From: Diploptera punctata
Taxonomy: Eukaryota > Arthropoda > Insecta > Blattodea > Blaberidae
NCBI GenBank assembly: GCA_030220185.1
Contig: JASPKZ010002332.1
Location: 124,001 to 188,000, forward strand
Direction of reading: 5' to 3'
DNA length: 64,000 nucleotides
The position numbers and the translations under genes are program-made. The notes beneath the pieces are model-generated. The model did no database searches and had not been told where the DNA came from. It saw only the letters and a list, made by a program, of their open reading frames with translations. Position 1 is the first letter of the stretch. Every line of letters starts with the position of its first letter. Below are positions 33,990 to 44,949 of the stretch, in pieces.

Positions 33990-35315
33990 CAGGGTGGACC
34001 GCTCGAATGGACCTAATTTCAATTGCTTGTTACTGGCAAACGGTTGAAGATAGAAACTTAAAACAACGTTCATAGTACAGAAAAACTCACCAAGTTTCGA
34101 ATCCTGTCGGTAGATGGCACAAAGATACGTTTCTCGTTCTTAGATTTAATTGTTTGTGAAAATGGCGACTCCGCAGATGAAAGCGCAAGCTGTTTTGTGG
34201 TATGCGGAGTTTAAATCAATCATTAGAGTTCAAAGGGAGTTCCGGCGTGTATTTAACCGTGATGCTCCAACTGCTAGAAGCATAAAGAAGTGGCGTGATA
34301 CATTATTAGCTACAGGATCTGTGTTGAAGAAGCATGGTGGTGGTCGCAGAGCATCCGATGAAATGGTAGCAAATGTTCAAGCCGCATTTGAGCGAAGCCC
34401 CCGGAAGTCATTAAGAAGAGCTTCGCGGGAACTTCAAATACCAAAATCGACATTACAACGGATTGTCCACAAACGCCTCAAACTGCACGCATATAAAGTG
34501 CAGTTAGTGCAACGTCTGGAGCCGAATGACATGCCGAAACGAGTGGAATTCGCCAATACGATGCTGGACCGTCTCGGCGCTGATCCTGACTTCATGACCA
34601 AGATTTTCTTCTCGGACGAAGCCACTTTCCATTTGTCAGGCAAGGTAAACCGGCATAATGTGCGGATCTGGGGATCGGAGAATCCTCACGCTATTCAAGA
34701 GCATGTTCGTGATAGTCCGAAGATGAATGTTTGGTGCAGTTTGTCACATAATAAGGTCATTGGACCGTTTTTCTTCGCCGAGAAAAACTGTTCGTGGTAC
34801 CACATATCTTGACATGCTGGAGCAGTTCTTCTTTCCACAAATTGAACAACTGCAGCCTAACATCGTTTTCCAGCAAGATGGTGCTCCTCCCCACTGGTCC
34901 AATGAAGTTCGTACGACTTTGGACAACATTTCCCTGGCCGTTGGATTGGTAGGGGAGGACCAATCGCGTGGCCCCCGAGATCTCCCGATTTAACACCACT
35001 GGATTTCTTTCTCTGGGGCTATGTCAAAGATAAAGTTTACACCACCCCAGTCAAAGACCTTCGTGATCTTCGTGAGCGCATCATAGAGGCTATTGAGAAC
35101 ATTCCAGAAGACATACTCCAACGTACTTGGCAAGAAATTGTTCATCGCTTTGATATCGTCACAGTGACTGCTGGGGCTCATATAGAGATGTGGTGATCTG
35201 GATATCAAAACTTGGTGAGTTTTTCTGTAATATGAACGTTGTTTTAAGTTTCTATCTTCAACCGTTTGCCAGTAACAAGCAATTGAAATTAGGTCCATTC
35301 GAGCGGTCCACCCTG
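33990..35315 (+). mobile_element. Tc1/mariner-superfamily transposon, DD41D type, copy 1 (nearly complete)
   Basis: Terminal inverted repeats of about 110 bp begin CAGGGTGGACCGCTCGAATG and lie between TA duplications (33988-33989 and 35316-35317). The element is 1,326 bp and contains one transposase gene with two compensating frameshifts. Long repeats, TA target and a DD41D catalytic spacing fit the rosa-like branch of the superfamily; the branch name is inference. Because both ends are nearly perfect, the insertion looks fairly young. Confidence 0.9.
34162..35196 (+). pseudogene. DD41D transposase with two single-base frameshifts
   Basis: The start is the ATG at 34162, 172 bp inside the left repeat; an upstream TTG is not needed. 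The product would be about 344 residues. N-terminal helix-turn-helix: YAEFKSIIRVQREFRRVFNR. Second HTH: LRRASRELQIPKSTLQRIV. The DDE/D fold has first Asp in FFSDEATFHLSG, second in VFQQDGAPPHW (34877-34879) and third in SPDLTPLDFFLWGY (35002-35004). A one-base insertion near 34785 (an A run) and a one-base loss near 34935-34970 break the frame. Allowing for the latter, 41 residues lie between the second and third Asp. No other stop was found, so inactivation is recent. Confidence 0.88.
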
Positions 35316-35319
35316 TATT

Positions 35320-37455
35320 ATTGTAGTGCATTTTTTACAATATTGTGTAAATGTCAATAACTCTTCCCTAGGAAATCCATGTTTTAATCTTTTACAGTAA
35401 TTAAAAATCTTCTTACCTTTACATAAAATTTAATAAAATAAATAAAATATACTGGTATGAAAAATCTAAATGATAGCTGTAGTATTCAATACTAAAAGAA
35501 GAAGCAGAACAAAAGTTAAAAAAAATTGAAAGAATGACCTCATTAAAATAAAATTTGCAGTTTATATGCATTTATACATACACTTTCTGCTGATAAAAAA
35601 TACATTAATACAAGTTCCACTGAATGGAACATAGTGAAATAACATCTAAAACATTTTATTTGAAAATGAAAGTCCTAGTGTGATAGAATACAAGTATGTC
35701 TTATCGTATTCAAATAATATGTTCAAAAGGAACTCTAAATTTTGCAAAGGTTAAATGAAAATATAAAAGTTATCCCATAAATAACAATATGTTCCTACAT
35801 TATTGCTATCTTGTTATATCAAGCAATTTTGCTAGCTTAAATTTCATTCCTACAAACTTTATTAATGATTGTAAATCTTATCTTATCGCCAATTTTGTAG
35901 AGTAATTATTTAGTATATGTATTTAGTAGTTTTAACATCAAATAATTATTAAATATCTGCTATGAGGCTGCAATATCATGGAGCTAGATTTTTATCCATG
36001 GAAAATGTTTTCATGTACAGGGGTTCATTTACATGCACATATTTCTGAAATGAAACTGATGATTTTTAATATTATTTCCAAACAAAGCTTGCATAAGCTC
36101 TCCTATCTGAAAAATTTGCCAATAATAATCAGGATTGAACTGGTAACTCTAGGGCTCATATATCGTAAGTATGTCATGCAGTACAAAGTTCATGAAGAAG
36201 TGGAATTCACTACATAAAAATTAAAATCTATAATTTTGTTTTTTAATATTGTGTATGTAATATGATGTTATTTCTTGTGTTAACTTGAAAAATACTTTTA
36301 ACTATAAAACAAGACTAGCAGTATGTAGAAACCATAAAAACAAAAAAATCTGTCACACAGAAGCTGTATAAACTAAGCAAATTCCTCAGTAAGTTGGATT
36401 TATAGTTCAATTTTGCTCATTTATTATAATTAAATCATATACAACCAGATTTGTTGAACGAAAACAGAAATTACGACCACTAGAGCTATTTTCAAATTTT
36501 TGTTTCCAGTTATATCTCCACTTATAATGATCCAAATTTGTTGGTATATGGAATGTCTTTCTTTTAATAATTAAATTAGTATGTACAAAGTTTCATAGCA
36601 AGAAAACAAAAATTGTGACTGCTAGAACACTGAAAATGTTTCTGCTAAAATTTCATCATATGACTATTCACCTCAACAGAATTTGATATGAATTTTACTA
36701 GTATTGACTAAAATTTCAGTTTTCAAATTAAAAGTCTGATTTTTCCTGATTAACAAAATCAATCTTACTTTTCTTATTTAAATGTTACATGTTGAGTTTC
36801 TTTTAAAAAAATGTCACTAGAATGACTCTTTTAATTTAGGCTTTCAGATAAACCCCCTCTTCAATGATCTAATCGGAAAATACCTTTTTCATTTATTTCA
36901 AAGGCACATATCAAGTTTCATTGCAAAATAAAAAACTTAAAAGACATATACACACATGTATATATACATTTTTTGTGTCTAATAATTAGGATTAACAAAT
37001 ATTTGAAAAAGTATACAATCCCAATACCTTCATTCCTTTGGAATTTGTTAAAAATAGTTCTGCCTTCGAACATTCCATACTGAATAAATTAATAAACTTT
37101 TGTTATATTAATGTTTATGGCCTGAATGAGTAACATTTTAATAAAACTGCAAGTACTAATTTAATAAAACTCAACAATGATTATCAAACTGAATATTTCT
37201 AATATTTACATTTTTAAAAATATTTACATGTGATGTAATCTTCATTGAGCGACTTACTAAAATTTTAATCTGTGACATGATTGTTACTGTGTAAAATAAC
37301 TGTGTTACAACTGACAAAACTTGTATTCAATATTTCTTGAATATTCATTTCTGGGAGACAGTTACTTAATAAATGGAAATTCCAGAGTGAAATTTGAGTA
37401 TTAAATTTTCAATGGCAGCAACAAATGTATTCATTATTCATAAAAAAATTACCTG
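35320..37455. other. AT-rich stretch, nothing recognised
   Basis: The frame at 35978-36217 has no recognisable domain. No terminal repeats were seen. Confidence 0.5.
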
Positions 37456-37461
37456 GTTTAA

Positions 37462-38543
37462 CCCTCAGCGTGGTTTGCCATAAATATACATGACCGGTTT
37501 CTTCCCCTTCAGTGCGGTCATTTAAATGTCCATAAAGTACTCCTGTGCAGTAGTATTTTTAAAATCTACTTCATCCAGTAACTTATTTTAAATACATTTA
37601 AATTATGAATAAATAAAATTTAGTTAAATTATATTTCTATTATTAACTTGCATATAAATATCTTTAGTTCATGGAAAGTTACATATTATCCTAGACATTT
37701 AATTTTGATATTGACTGCAGTGCATATCTATTTGTTTCATCAAAAATAAGATTCAATAGTGTGTGGTCGAATATTTCCTCAAATATAGTAGCATTATCCC
37801 CAGAAACATCAAACTATGGACTACTAATATTACAAAAAGTTTCTTGTATTAAATTCAATGTGTCCTCATGCTGCCATATAAAATCTGTGGATGCTCCTAG
37901 CCCTGTGGCAACCAAAACACGTGTCAGTGTCTGTATATCTCCTTCGTCAACACAACTGATTTCACTATCATTTATATCATAAGGAGGTTGTGGATAATAA
38001 CAACAAATAAACTATCATCACTGCCTGAATTAGACACTAAAACACCAAATTCATCAATCTCATCTAAAATTTTATCAACAAATTTAAAAGTTTCCTCTTC
38101 TGAGAACACACATTTTTTTTAAATGCACAAGCCATGGTTATACAAAGACTGAAAAAATGAAGCTATAAAAAAAAGGTATGGAGACCACAACAATGAGACA
38201 CTTTACAGATATTCATTTCTTTTTGGCAAAAATAGGGCACAGGAAATATTCAAAAGGGAGTGGTGAAAAGGATAAATAGAAAAATATTTCCTTTCACTAA
38301 CAAGCAGTCAACTCACTCCATTTGCACATCATAAATTATGTCATAAAATGAAGAGAAATACTTCCTTAACATAGTAACAAAAAATTAGTTTTTCAGCATG
38401 CTCGTTGTAGGCTTTGGAAATCATAGCTGTACCAATGCATATAAATATGGCAAATTGCATTTGGGAATTTAAATGTCTTGCATGTAAATGTGTCAAACCA
38501 CATCCGAGTTGTGGGCAGGCAAATAAATGTCCATGCTGCTGGG
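37462..38543 (-). mobile_element. piggyBac-like element, decayed and internally deleted
   Basis: Both ends adjoin TTAA (37458-37461 and 38544-38547) and start CCCTCAGCGTGG on the left and, inverted, CCCAGCAGCATGG on the right. The interior encodes on the minus strand a piece of piggyBac-type transposase. The match between the ends is only moderate, so the exact borders are tentative; the coding match makes the class firmer. Confidence 0.6.
37692..38135 (-). pseudogene. piggyBac-like transposase, N-terminal part only
   Basis: On the minus strand an ATG at 38135 begins MACAFKK; after a frameshift comes FSEEETFKFVDKILDEIDEF and then SNSGSDDSLFVV, an acidic N-terminal region usual for piggyBac transposases. 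Further on FEEIFDHTLLNLIFDETNRY and ALQS match the start of the DDE_Tnp_1_7 domain (iv.ETNrYA motif). The catalytic aspartates lie further downstream in this family and are absent. Several stops and shifts are present. Confidence 0.65.
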
Positions 38544-38549
38544 TTAACA

Positions 38550-40138
38550 TGTATATGTTTTTCAAATATTTGAATAGATAAAAGTTACGACTATTATAAT
38601 TTCCACTCTTCAGCAATTCTTCACTACATAAGTGCATATTCTACATTACCGAACTAAAAAAAAATTATCATGGTATTATAGGTCTTGATACAAAATGATG
38701 AACAAAATCTTGCAAACAATCACCATAAGATTTCTATAGAAAATTATGTATTTTATTTAATCATGAAAATCCTTTACAAATAACTTTTAAATTTGAAAGG
38801 TTTGCAAGTTGGTATAATGTGAAACAATATACAATTAAATATGACGACACACATCACTTAGATATAATAAAAATGTTTGGTTTGATAACAAGTTCTAGCT
38901 AATGAACTTTAAGAACACAGGTTTTGGGCTATTAGATTTTTAAAATATAAGTAAAAAAACTTTGCATGGCAGTTCTGAAGTGACAAGACCAAATGAAGTG
39001 ATGGTTTTTGGCGGTAGCATAATACAATACCTTATCCATGGTCTCATTTTTTAAACCAGATTTTGCTATTTTAGCTATTCAACTGTTCTCATGAGGCTTG
39101 GTGGAATGGGTCCCATTCCAAACTATGCACTTAAAAAAAATGTCTAAAGCATTAATCATGCAAATAGCTGCTCCACAGAGGAGATTCATTTAAGAGTACC
39201 TTCTATTCACATTTTAGTTTTACACTAAGATTTGAATCAATCTAATTCCTGTGCCATCTCTAATAAAGCACACAATTGCATTATTGCCACATTAGAGACA
39301 AAGACATCATTTTCTATATAACTCTGTAACAATATGTCTGTCTACAATGTTTTTGTTCATCATATACTTGAGAAAGTCCTAGTAATACCTCAGTTGCCTG
39401 TTAGTCGTCTCATTGAGTTAGTGTGTTGAGCACATGCCATTCACGACATATGAGCAAATAAGATAACTAAAAATTAACTTGGTTTAGTAACTCCTTACAA
39501 AGGAGAGATCATGGCTCAACAATGGGCTATACCAGTATAAATAGATATATATACTTGAGAGGATTACAGCATAGTTTGATCCACTGAATGCTTTCTATAG
39601 AACAGGGTAAACTAATTGCATTATAAAACAATCACACTCCCGACTGTATGCCTGAATCAACAAAAATGTCAGTACATTATAGACAAGATAAGTAAAAAAT
39701 TAGTGCTAATCAGAAAAGAGATGTGACACACATAACAAGGAGCATGCTCATTTCACAGGCTCATACCTTTCTTTTGAGTCCGACAGAAGACGACAGTTCA
39801 AATTAATTAGACGTGCTTTCCATGCTCTGCAGTAATGTCTTCAATTTTAAATATCTATATGTAATGTAAATTTGTGCCATTTAAATTTTAAAAATATATA
39901 TATATTTAAATGTTAAGTTTACAATTGCAGATATGGTTTTATGTAAAATATAATTTTTTCCATTTCATTCGTTTAATAACATGAGGAAGATTATTGTGAA
40001 TTCTGAGTAAAACATATGATTAAAAAAGTTAGGTTTTTTATAGTGATTTCACAGATTTCTTATGAATATAATTAATTCTGCATCATCAACTATCTAAGTC
40101 TGTTCAAACAATTAACAAGGGAGATCTCCCAAGTTCAG
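38550..40138. other. AT-rich stretch, nothing recognised
   Basis: No gene or element ends were seen. Confidence 0.5.
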
Positions 40139-40193
40139 ACATATATGCATTTAGGTAGAATTTTTCATCACTCACTTCATATTGTTCTTATTT

Positions 40194-40237
40194 GACTATA
40201 AACTAGTTTCAGAACATAGTTTCTGTTCCATCCTCAG
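40194..40237 (-). ncRNA. Hammerhead-ribozyme-like motif, family A, left arm
   Basis: On the minus strand: CTGAGGA (RC of 40231-40237), T, stem II GGAAC/GTTCT, GAAAC, stem III ACTA/TAGT and C at the cleavage position (40194). It is the mirror image of 40574-40617. Confidence 0.6.
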
Positions 40238-40573
40238 TATCGTCACTACTGTATCGTTGTTCTGTCGTCTTGAAGAGCCATCCTTTGCTCCTTCCATTGG
40301 AAGACTGAAAAACCTCAAAACCAGGTCATTCTCCCCGGAAATTTCAAAGTTCATCAATTTCTTCTTTTCGCTCTTTTGAATGTACATTTTTTCCCAAACA
40401 GTAAGTTCTTTTGGTTTATAACCAAAAGATCTACATTCAAAAGAGCGTAAAGAAGAAATTGATGAACTTTGAAATTCCCAGAGAGAATGACCTGGTTTCG
40501 AGGTTTTTCAGTCTGCCAATGAAAGGAGCAAAGGACGGCTCTTCAAGACGGCAGAACAACGGTCGTGACGATA

Positions 40574-40617
40574 CTGAGGATGGAACAGAAACTATGTTCT
40601 GAAACTAGTTTATAGTC
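40574..40617 (+). ncRNA. Hammerhead-ribozyme-like motif, family A, right arm
   Basis: CTGAGGA (40574-40580), T, stem II GGAAC (40582-40586) with GTTCT (40596-40600), GAAA (40601-40604), stem III ACTA/TAGT and C17 at 40617. The TGA stop of the coding tail is 40600-40602, inside the conserved GAAA block. Confidence 0.6.
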
Positions 40618-41009
40618 AAATAAGAAGAACAATATGAGGTGAGTGATAAAAAATTCTATCTAAATGAATATACCTCATAGTGTGAATTCTTAAATAAGTA
40701 ATATATGCATTTGTTAATCACCGTTATGGAATGTAATTATCTAAAGAGAAAACAGGATCTTATGTCTTAAGGGTATTGTCAAGAATACTTCCAGAAATCA
40801 TGTTATGCATAGAAATTCCTGCACCCATATGAGCAAATGTCCATGGCATGACAAGCCAAAGAGGCCGTGGCTGGCTGCTGGCCTCACATTCACAATGTGC
40901 CGATCACAGAGTAGTTGAACATTCAGCCAGTACAGGGCTGACATGTTGTGTCTGAGTCAGATCTACCAGTTGTTATAGCTGGCTTTCTCAATCTAAAGCC
41001 ACTACTTAT

Positions 41010-41150
41010 TGTAGCTACCAAAATTCCTAACGATCTTGGGCGGACACACATGTCCAATTCCATGAGAAAATGTCTTCCTCACAGGGACTCAAAAAACTAG
41101 CATGCATTCTGTAGCTCAGTGTCAAGGCATGACACTCTAGACTGTCTTTG
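41010..41150 (-). mobile_element. SINE S3 fragment, degenerate
   Basis: The plus-strand text AATTCCATGAGAAAATGTCT then CAGGGACTCAAAAAACTAGC and GTAGCTCAGTGTCAAGGC follows the same order as the S3 SINE at 61540-61750 (AATTCCATGAGAAAAATTTC, GGAGACTCGAACC, GTAGCTCTGCGCCAAGGC). It is heavily diverged. The region just upstream (40845-40990) is G+C-richer and may be part of the same or another repeat. Confidence 0.55.
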
Positions 41151-41435
41151 GTGATATTAAAAATATATGTCACACATTTGTAAAAGTAGATTTACAATGT
41201 TGATATATTTTTAAGAAACAGGCAGTTCCCATGCCTTACATATAAAAAATAAATGCAGCTATCTGTGCCATTGTTGCATGAAGATTTTTAAATTTCCAAA
41301 GTAAGCTTTCGAATCAATATGCTTTCATATTGTCAAATAAAGCCATAGTAGAGATCACCCATGAGCCAGAGAATTATGAGTTGAGTGGCCCAAAAACACT
41401 TCCAAGCCTAGTATCCCACTTCCTCACCCAAATGT

Positions 41436-41452
41436 AGCAGCAGCAGCAGCAG
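41436..41452. repeat. (AGC)n short microsatellite
   Basis: Five to six AGC units. Too short to mean more. Confidence 0.85.
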
Positions 41453-41459
41453 TGAGTCT

Positions 41460-42820
41460 ATACGTAAGAGTAAGGAAATATAAATAAAATAAAAAAATAC
41501 TGATATATGTCGTAAAACACAAATTATTTTCCACATAATTATGACTAGAGCGAGGAATTTTATGAAATTTCATGTTTTAAACTATTAGTCAGAGAGCACT
41601 GAGACTAAGTATCTTTACATTTTATGATATGTAAAACCAAATAAGACCATTTTTTTTTTTTCATATTTTAGCAAACTGTTTATATTTTAGTGAAAATTTC
41701 ATACTCCATATTTTTCAACATTCAAATTCCAGTATTTCTTTTTCTAGGAGTTCATTACAATATTTTTGAAATGAATGTATTTATATGTAATTTTCGACAG
41801 TGTAATGTGGTAGTCAAGTGAAAATTCTTCAGTATTCCTTCTGAACAAGATAAATAGATTTTATAAAAGCAAATAATTGGATGAGGAGTCAGTGACAGTG
41901 TTAGATGGGAAGTTTTTGTCCTAAACTGGATCCCCAGAACAAGAACATGAACCTAGATGAATAAAAGTAGAAGAACAATGTTGATATATTCTGTAGTCAG
42001 ATAGCCATCAGTTTGTTCTTGCTACCTGAGGGCAGTCCTTTGTGAACAGATTACAGCATTTAAATGTAGGAAAGACTGCTGCTGCTAAACTTACAGCAGT
42101 GCTTTGTGAAATTAGTAAAGTTCATGTAGGTAAGGACAACATGTTTCTCACTTACATCAAACTAATCAAATACAGCATGATACAAGTATGCTGCCATAAC
42201 ATTGTGATGTTGAGCATAATTTTTCACCGTGCAAAACAATTCTGACAGACAGGCCTTATAGTTTACCATCAGAAAATATAGAAAAAACTTCTGTGTATTA
42301 CGAACAGAATTAACAATTGGATTGTTCAAAGCACAAGTAGATCAAGACTAGACTCTATGTTAGACCCATTTCATGAAAAAAAAATGTTAAATTCACCATG
42401 TTTGTAGTTCAATATTATATGTAACTGTAATTGCAAAGAGAGTTCTGAAACAATCCCTAGAATCAATTATGGACTAATAACTTTTAACATCTTGTTTCTC
42501 CAAATATGACACACAGAATTGTTTACTTATTTTCTAAATCACCCAATTTAGTGTTATTGTTACTTTGCATCTACAGGAATTTAGTAACTTTAAGCAATGT
42601 AAAAAAATCATAATCCAAACTGTGTTTTATTATTAATTTAACACTTCTGACTGAAGTATTTATAATCCAAACTGTACCTGCTCTAAACTTTGTTAGTGCT
42701 ATATTTCACAGAGCCTGTTTGTTTCGGTTGCAATGTTTTGTTTCTTGTATATGTTTGGATTTCATAATTAAATATCATTCAATACATTAATTAATTGTAT
42801 TATATATAACCTCTCAGTTT
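41460..42820. other. AT-rich stretch, nothing recognised
   Basis: The frame at 42042-42245 has no recognisable domain; its G+C-richer start (42000-42130) is unassigned. Confidence 0.5.
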
Positions 42821-42825
42821 TGATT

Positions 42826-43025
42826 TATGAAGGTAAAGTGATTCCACTACAGTCTTGGGAGGCCTTTGCAGTAGTGGCATGTTGAAGCTCCCATCTTTCT
42901 AGACAATAGGCACGAGATGTCCGCCAGGTTGTCGGATCTGCCTCATGGCCACATTTGTGCCCATAACAAGCACCTAGTACTCACTTCTGTTAGGATCTGA
43001 GTCGACTTCAGGGCCACAATCAAAA
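42826..43025 (+). mobile_element. Dispersed repeat S5 (SINE-like), copy 2
   Basis: GGTAAAGTGATTCCACTACA, GGGAGGCCTTTGCAGTAG, CCCATCTTTCTAGACAAT and GAGTCGACTTCAGGGCCACA occur in the same order as at 13479-13745. No transposon ends or tRNA boxes could be fixed, so the class stays open. Confidence 0.6.
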
Positions 43026-43402
43026 TACAATGAACATCTTGATTTCTTGAGCTATAAATAAGTTCTGTTTGTCTCATTTATGCGCTGATATGTACAGTCG
43101 GCCTATGTATATAAATATATGTAAAAAAGTTTAGAAATGGTAGCTTCATAATATTTTTGTGTCATAATTTTCACATTTTTCATAATTTGTCTTTATGATT
43201 TCATATTTTCGTATAATTTTCTTCATATAATTCCTCACTCTAATTATGACCTATGCTATATCATGCTTCCTTAAATATCTATGTACAATATTTTACAAGA
43301 CCATTGTTTTTTTAACAGATCTTAGGTTTATAACTGGGATACCAATCTACTATAGGTTTCACTGCATAAATTTAACTTGTTTCTCAAACATATACGGATG
43401 TT

Positions 43403-43644
43403 ATATTTAAATTAATATTGGGAAGTAAACATTATAAGGTTATATCATTAACAGTGAGTGTAGAATATATTTTTAACGACTCACCTCATATGATTTCAAA
43501 TTTCTTTGATACCGGCGGTTTCAGACAATATCTTGTCCCTCTTTAGTCATGGCTTCCACAAGATATTGTCTGAAACTGCCGGTATCAAAGAAATTTGAAA
43601 TCATATGAGGTGAGTCGTTAAAATATATTCTATACTCACTGTTA
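43403..43644. mobile_element. Palindromic Penelope-like element, family B copy 1
   Basis: Left end: ATATTTAAATTAATATTGGG then AAGTAAACATTATAAGG. A GTGAGTGTAGAATATATTTT segment and the CTCACCTCATATGATTTC box follow inward. The right arm mirrors the inner part but stops at TACTCACTGTTAATATAT. A 13-bp imperfect direct repeat, ATATA(C/T)GGATGTT, flanks it (43390-43402 and 43645-43657). Family B copies at 48.8, 49.7, 51.7 and 54.3 kb share the ends. Confidence 0.68.
43507..43552 (-). ncRNA. Hammerhead-like motif, family B, core mutated
   Basis: On the minus strand: CTAAAGA (one change from CTGAAGA), stem II GGACAA/TTGTCT, GAAAC, stem III ACC/GGT and A at the cleavage position. The opposite arm keeps only the GAAAC half. 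Likely inactive because the invariant G5 is lost. Confidence 0.45.
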
Positions 43645-43659
43645 ATATATGGATGTTGT

Positions 43660-44170
43660 TTATTTATAACACAAATCACTTGCAAATAAGTTATTCATTA
43701 TACCACTTAATACTGCACACATAGTTGTTGAGTATAAAAATAGGCCCTATTCCAACTCAAGGTAATTTGAAGGAAAATAGTAAATCAATGTCAATTTAAA
43801 TAAAACATGTTTCTACACATTGTTAACGAAGGGAGTTTTAAGAATAGTTTTAAAATTACTAAAAAAGTGTGAAATTAATTATATTTTAAGACAAATATTT
43901 TTTATTCTAGTATATGAGTATAAATATAATTCGCAAAATATGCATTCAAACTTTAGAGTTGGCCTCTAAAATTATGGTCCATTATAGTTACAAAGAATGT
44001 ACGCATAGGGTTTCAATAATGACAATAATAATATTAATACAAATTTGGTTAACTAATGTAACATAACTATATTAAAGCTTTGGGATTTAATAATTTTGAA
44101 AGGTAATAATTTTGTTCACAAAGAAGCCAGTGTTTAATAATCAAACTAAACACACAGATTAGTATATCTA
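43660..44170. other. AT-rich stretch, nothing recognised
   Basis: It precedes the Penelope-like coding fragment directly and may include its more diverged upstream part, but no reverse-transcriptase motif is visible. Confidence 0.4.
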
Positions 44171-44173
44171 CCC

Positions 44174-44730
44174 ATGAACAGAGAAAATTATGAAAAAGAA
44201 AAACAACATACAATTGTAATAGAAAACGGGTATGAAGAAAGCTTGGTACATGGTAAAATAAATAAGTTTAAAAGACAAAAATTAATCAACCGAAGTACAA
44301 TACTAAAAGAAAAAGAAAAAAACATAAAATTCAAGAAATTCATCTACCATCCATTGAAGCACCACAAATTAAAAAAAATATATAATTAAGAAGCTCAACA
44401 TAAGATGGCATTGAGAAATGAATATAGCCTCATTAGGATAATTAAAACCAACAAAAATTACATGATTGAAGAAAAAACAAGGAAGTTTACCAGATTAAAT
44501 GCAGAGATTGTGATAAAATTTACATAGGGAAAACAAAAAGAAATTTGAAAACCAGGGGAAGTAACACCTTAGGAATGTCAAAAATGGAGAATTGGAAAAA
44601 TTAGCTACAGGTGCATATGCATGGTCAAAATAAAGATCAAATTGAAAGAAAGACTAGTTTAATTAAACAATTAGAAAAACCTAAGCAGCTCACTGTTTGG
44701 TGAAAAACCCACGCTCAAAAAACTAAGAAA
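44174..44730 (+). pseudogene. Penelope-like element: linker plus GIY-YIG endonuclease domain, decayed
   Basis: The first frame reads IVIENGYEESLVHGKINKFK, like the NNGY...I..LI.K linker of Penelope proteins. After shifts come VYQIKCRDCDKIYIGKTKRN, LKTR, then HLRNVKNGELEKLATGA and DQIERKTSLIKQLEKPKQLT. This is the GIY-YIG nuclease fold: the Cys-x-x-Cys insert, Y-IGKT-R and the conserved downstream helix. The nuclease nicks target DNA to prime reverse transcription. At least two frameshifts and stops make it dead. I found no reverse-transcriptase motifs within 500 bp upstream. Confidence 0.75.
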
Positions 44731-44847
44731 AAAAAATTAATTAATTTTGAAATTCCCAGGAAGTTGATTTCATTGGGAGGTTCATAAGTCCACCAACAGA
44801 TTGAATAAGAAGCAGTGCTCCTGGATGACAACATGTGTCGTGAAACT

Positions 44848-44884
44848 CTGAAGGTGTAACCATTTAGGTTATGAAACCGATATG
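44848..44884 (+). ncRNA. Hammerhead-like motif downstream of the GIY-YIG remnant
   Basis: CTGAAGG (44848-44854; the last A of the core is G), extra T, stem II GTAACC/GGTTAT (44856-44861 and 44867-44872, six pairs with one G-U), GAAAC (44873-44877) and CGATA, matching the GAAACCGGTATC of family E apart from one base. Decayed, but position and order match the palindromic elements. Confidence 0.5.
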
Positions 44885-44949
44885 AGGTGAGGTACATAGA
44901 ATTTTATTTTAAATTAAAACTCATAGCAATATTTCCTATAATAGTTCAA

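Larger units (their letters stand above)
40153..40700. mobile_element. Palindromic Penelope-like element, family A copy 3 (longest)
   Basis: The two arms pair over about 240 bp around a centre near 40410. From the centre outward each has a lysine-rich start, an open coding tail (40196-40387 minus; 40411-40602 plus, ending GRDDTEDGTETMF), a hammerhead-like motif overlapping the stop codon, and the TATGAGGTGAGTG box. The right arm alone has the outer end CCTCATAGTGTGAATTC. A 12-bp direct repeat, ATATATGCATTT, flanks it (40141-40152 and 40701-40712). The coding tail GENDLVLRFFSLPMEGAKDG follows a segment like the one after the GIY-YIG domain at 44.7 kb. Confidence 0.72.
44174..44945 (+). mobile_element. 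Penelope-like retroelement, 3' part with endonuclease, ribozyme motif and 3' end
   Basis: In order: a lysine-rich linker frame (44174-44389), a broken GIY-YIG endonuclease region (about 44490-44700), a tail resembling the family A coding tail (LINFEIPRKLISLGGS, about 44735-44782), a hammerhead-like motif (44848-44884), a TATGAGGTGAGG box and a terminal AACTCATAGCAATATTTCC end. It lacks the upstream reverse transcriptase. This locus ties the GAGGTGAG/hammerhead palindromes to Penelope-like elements. Confidence 0.7.

Noticed and set aside
41436..41452. AGC run as part of a polyglutamine coding exon
   Set aside because: Neighbouring sequence has stops in the matching frame and no splice signals.
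43403..43644. Palindromes as ordinary DNA-transposon MITEs
   Set aside because: Duplications are of variable length (10-18 bp), only one arm has the outer end, and coding tails plus a GIY-YIG-linked copy point to Penelope-like elements.
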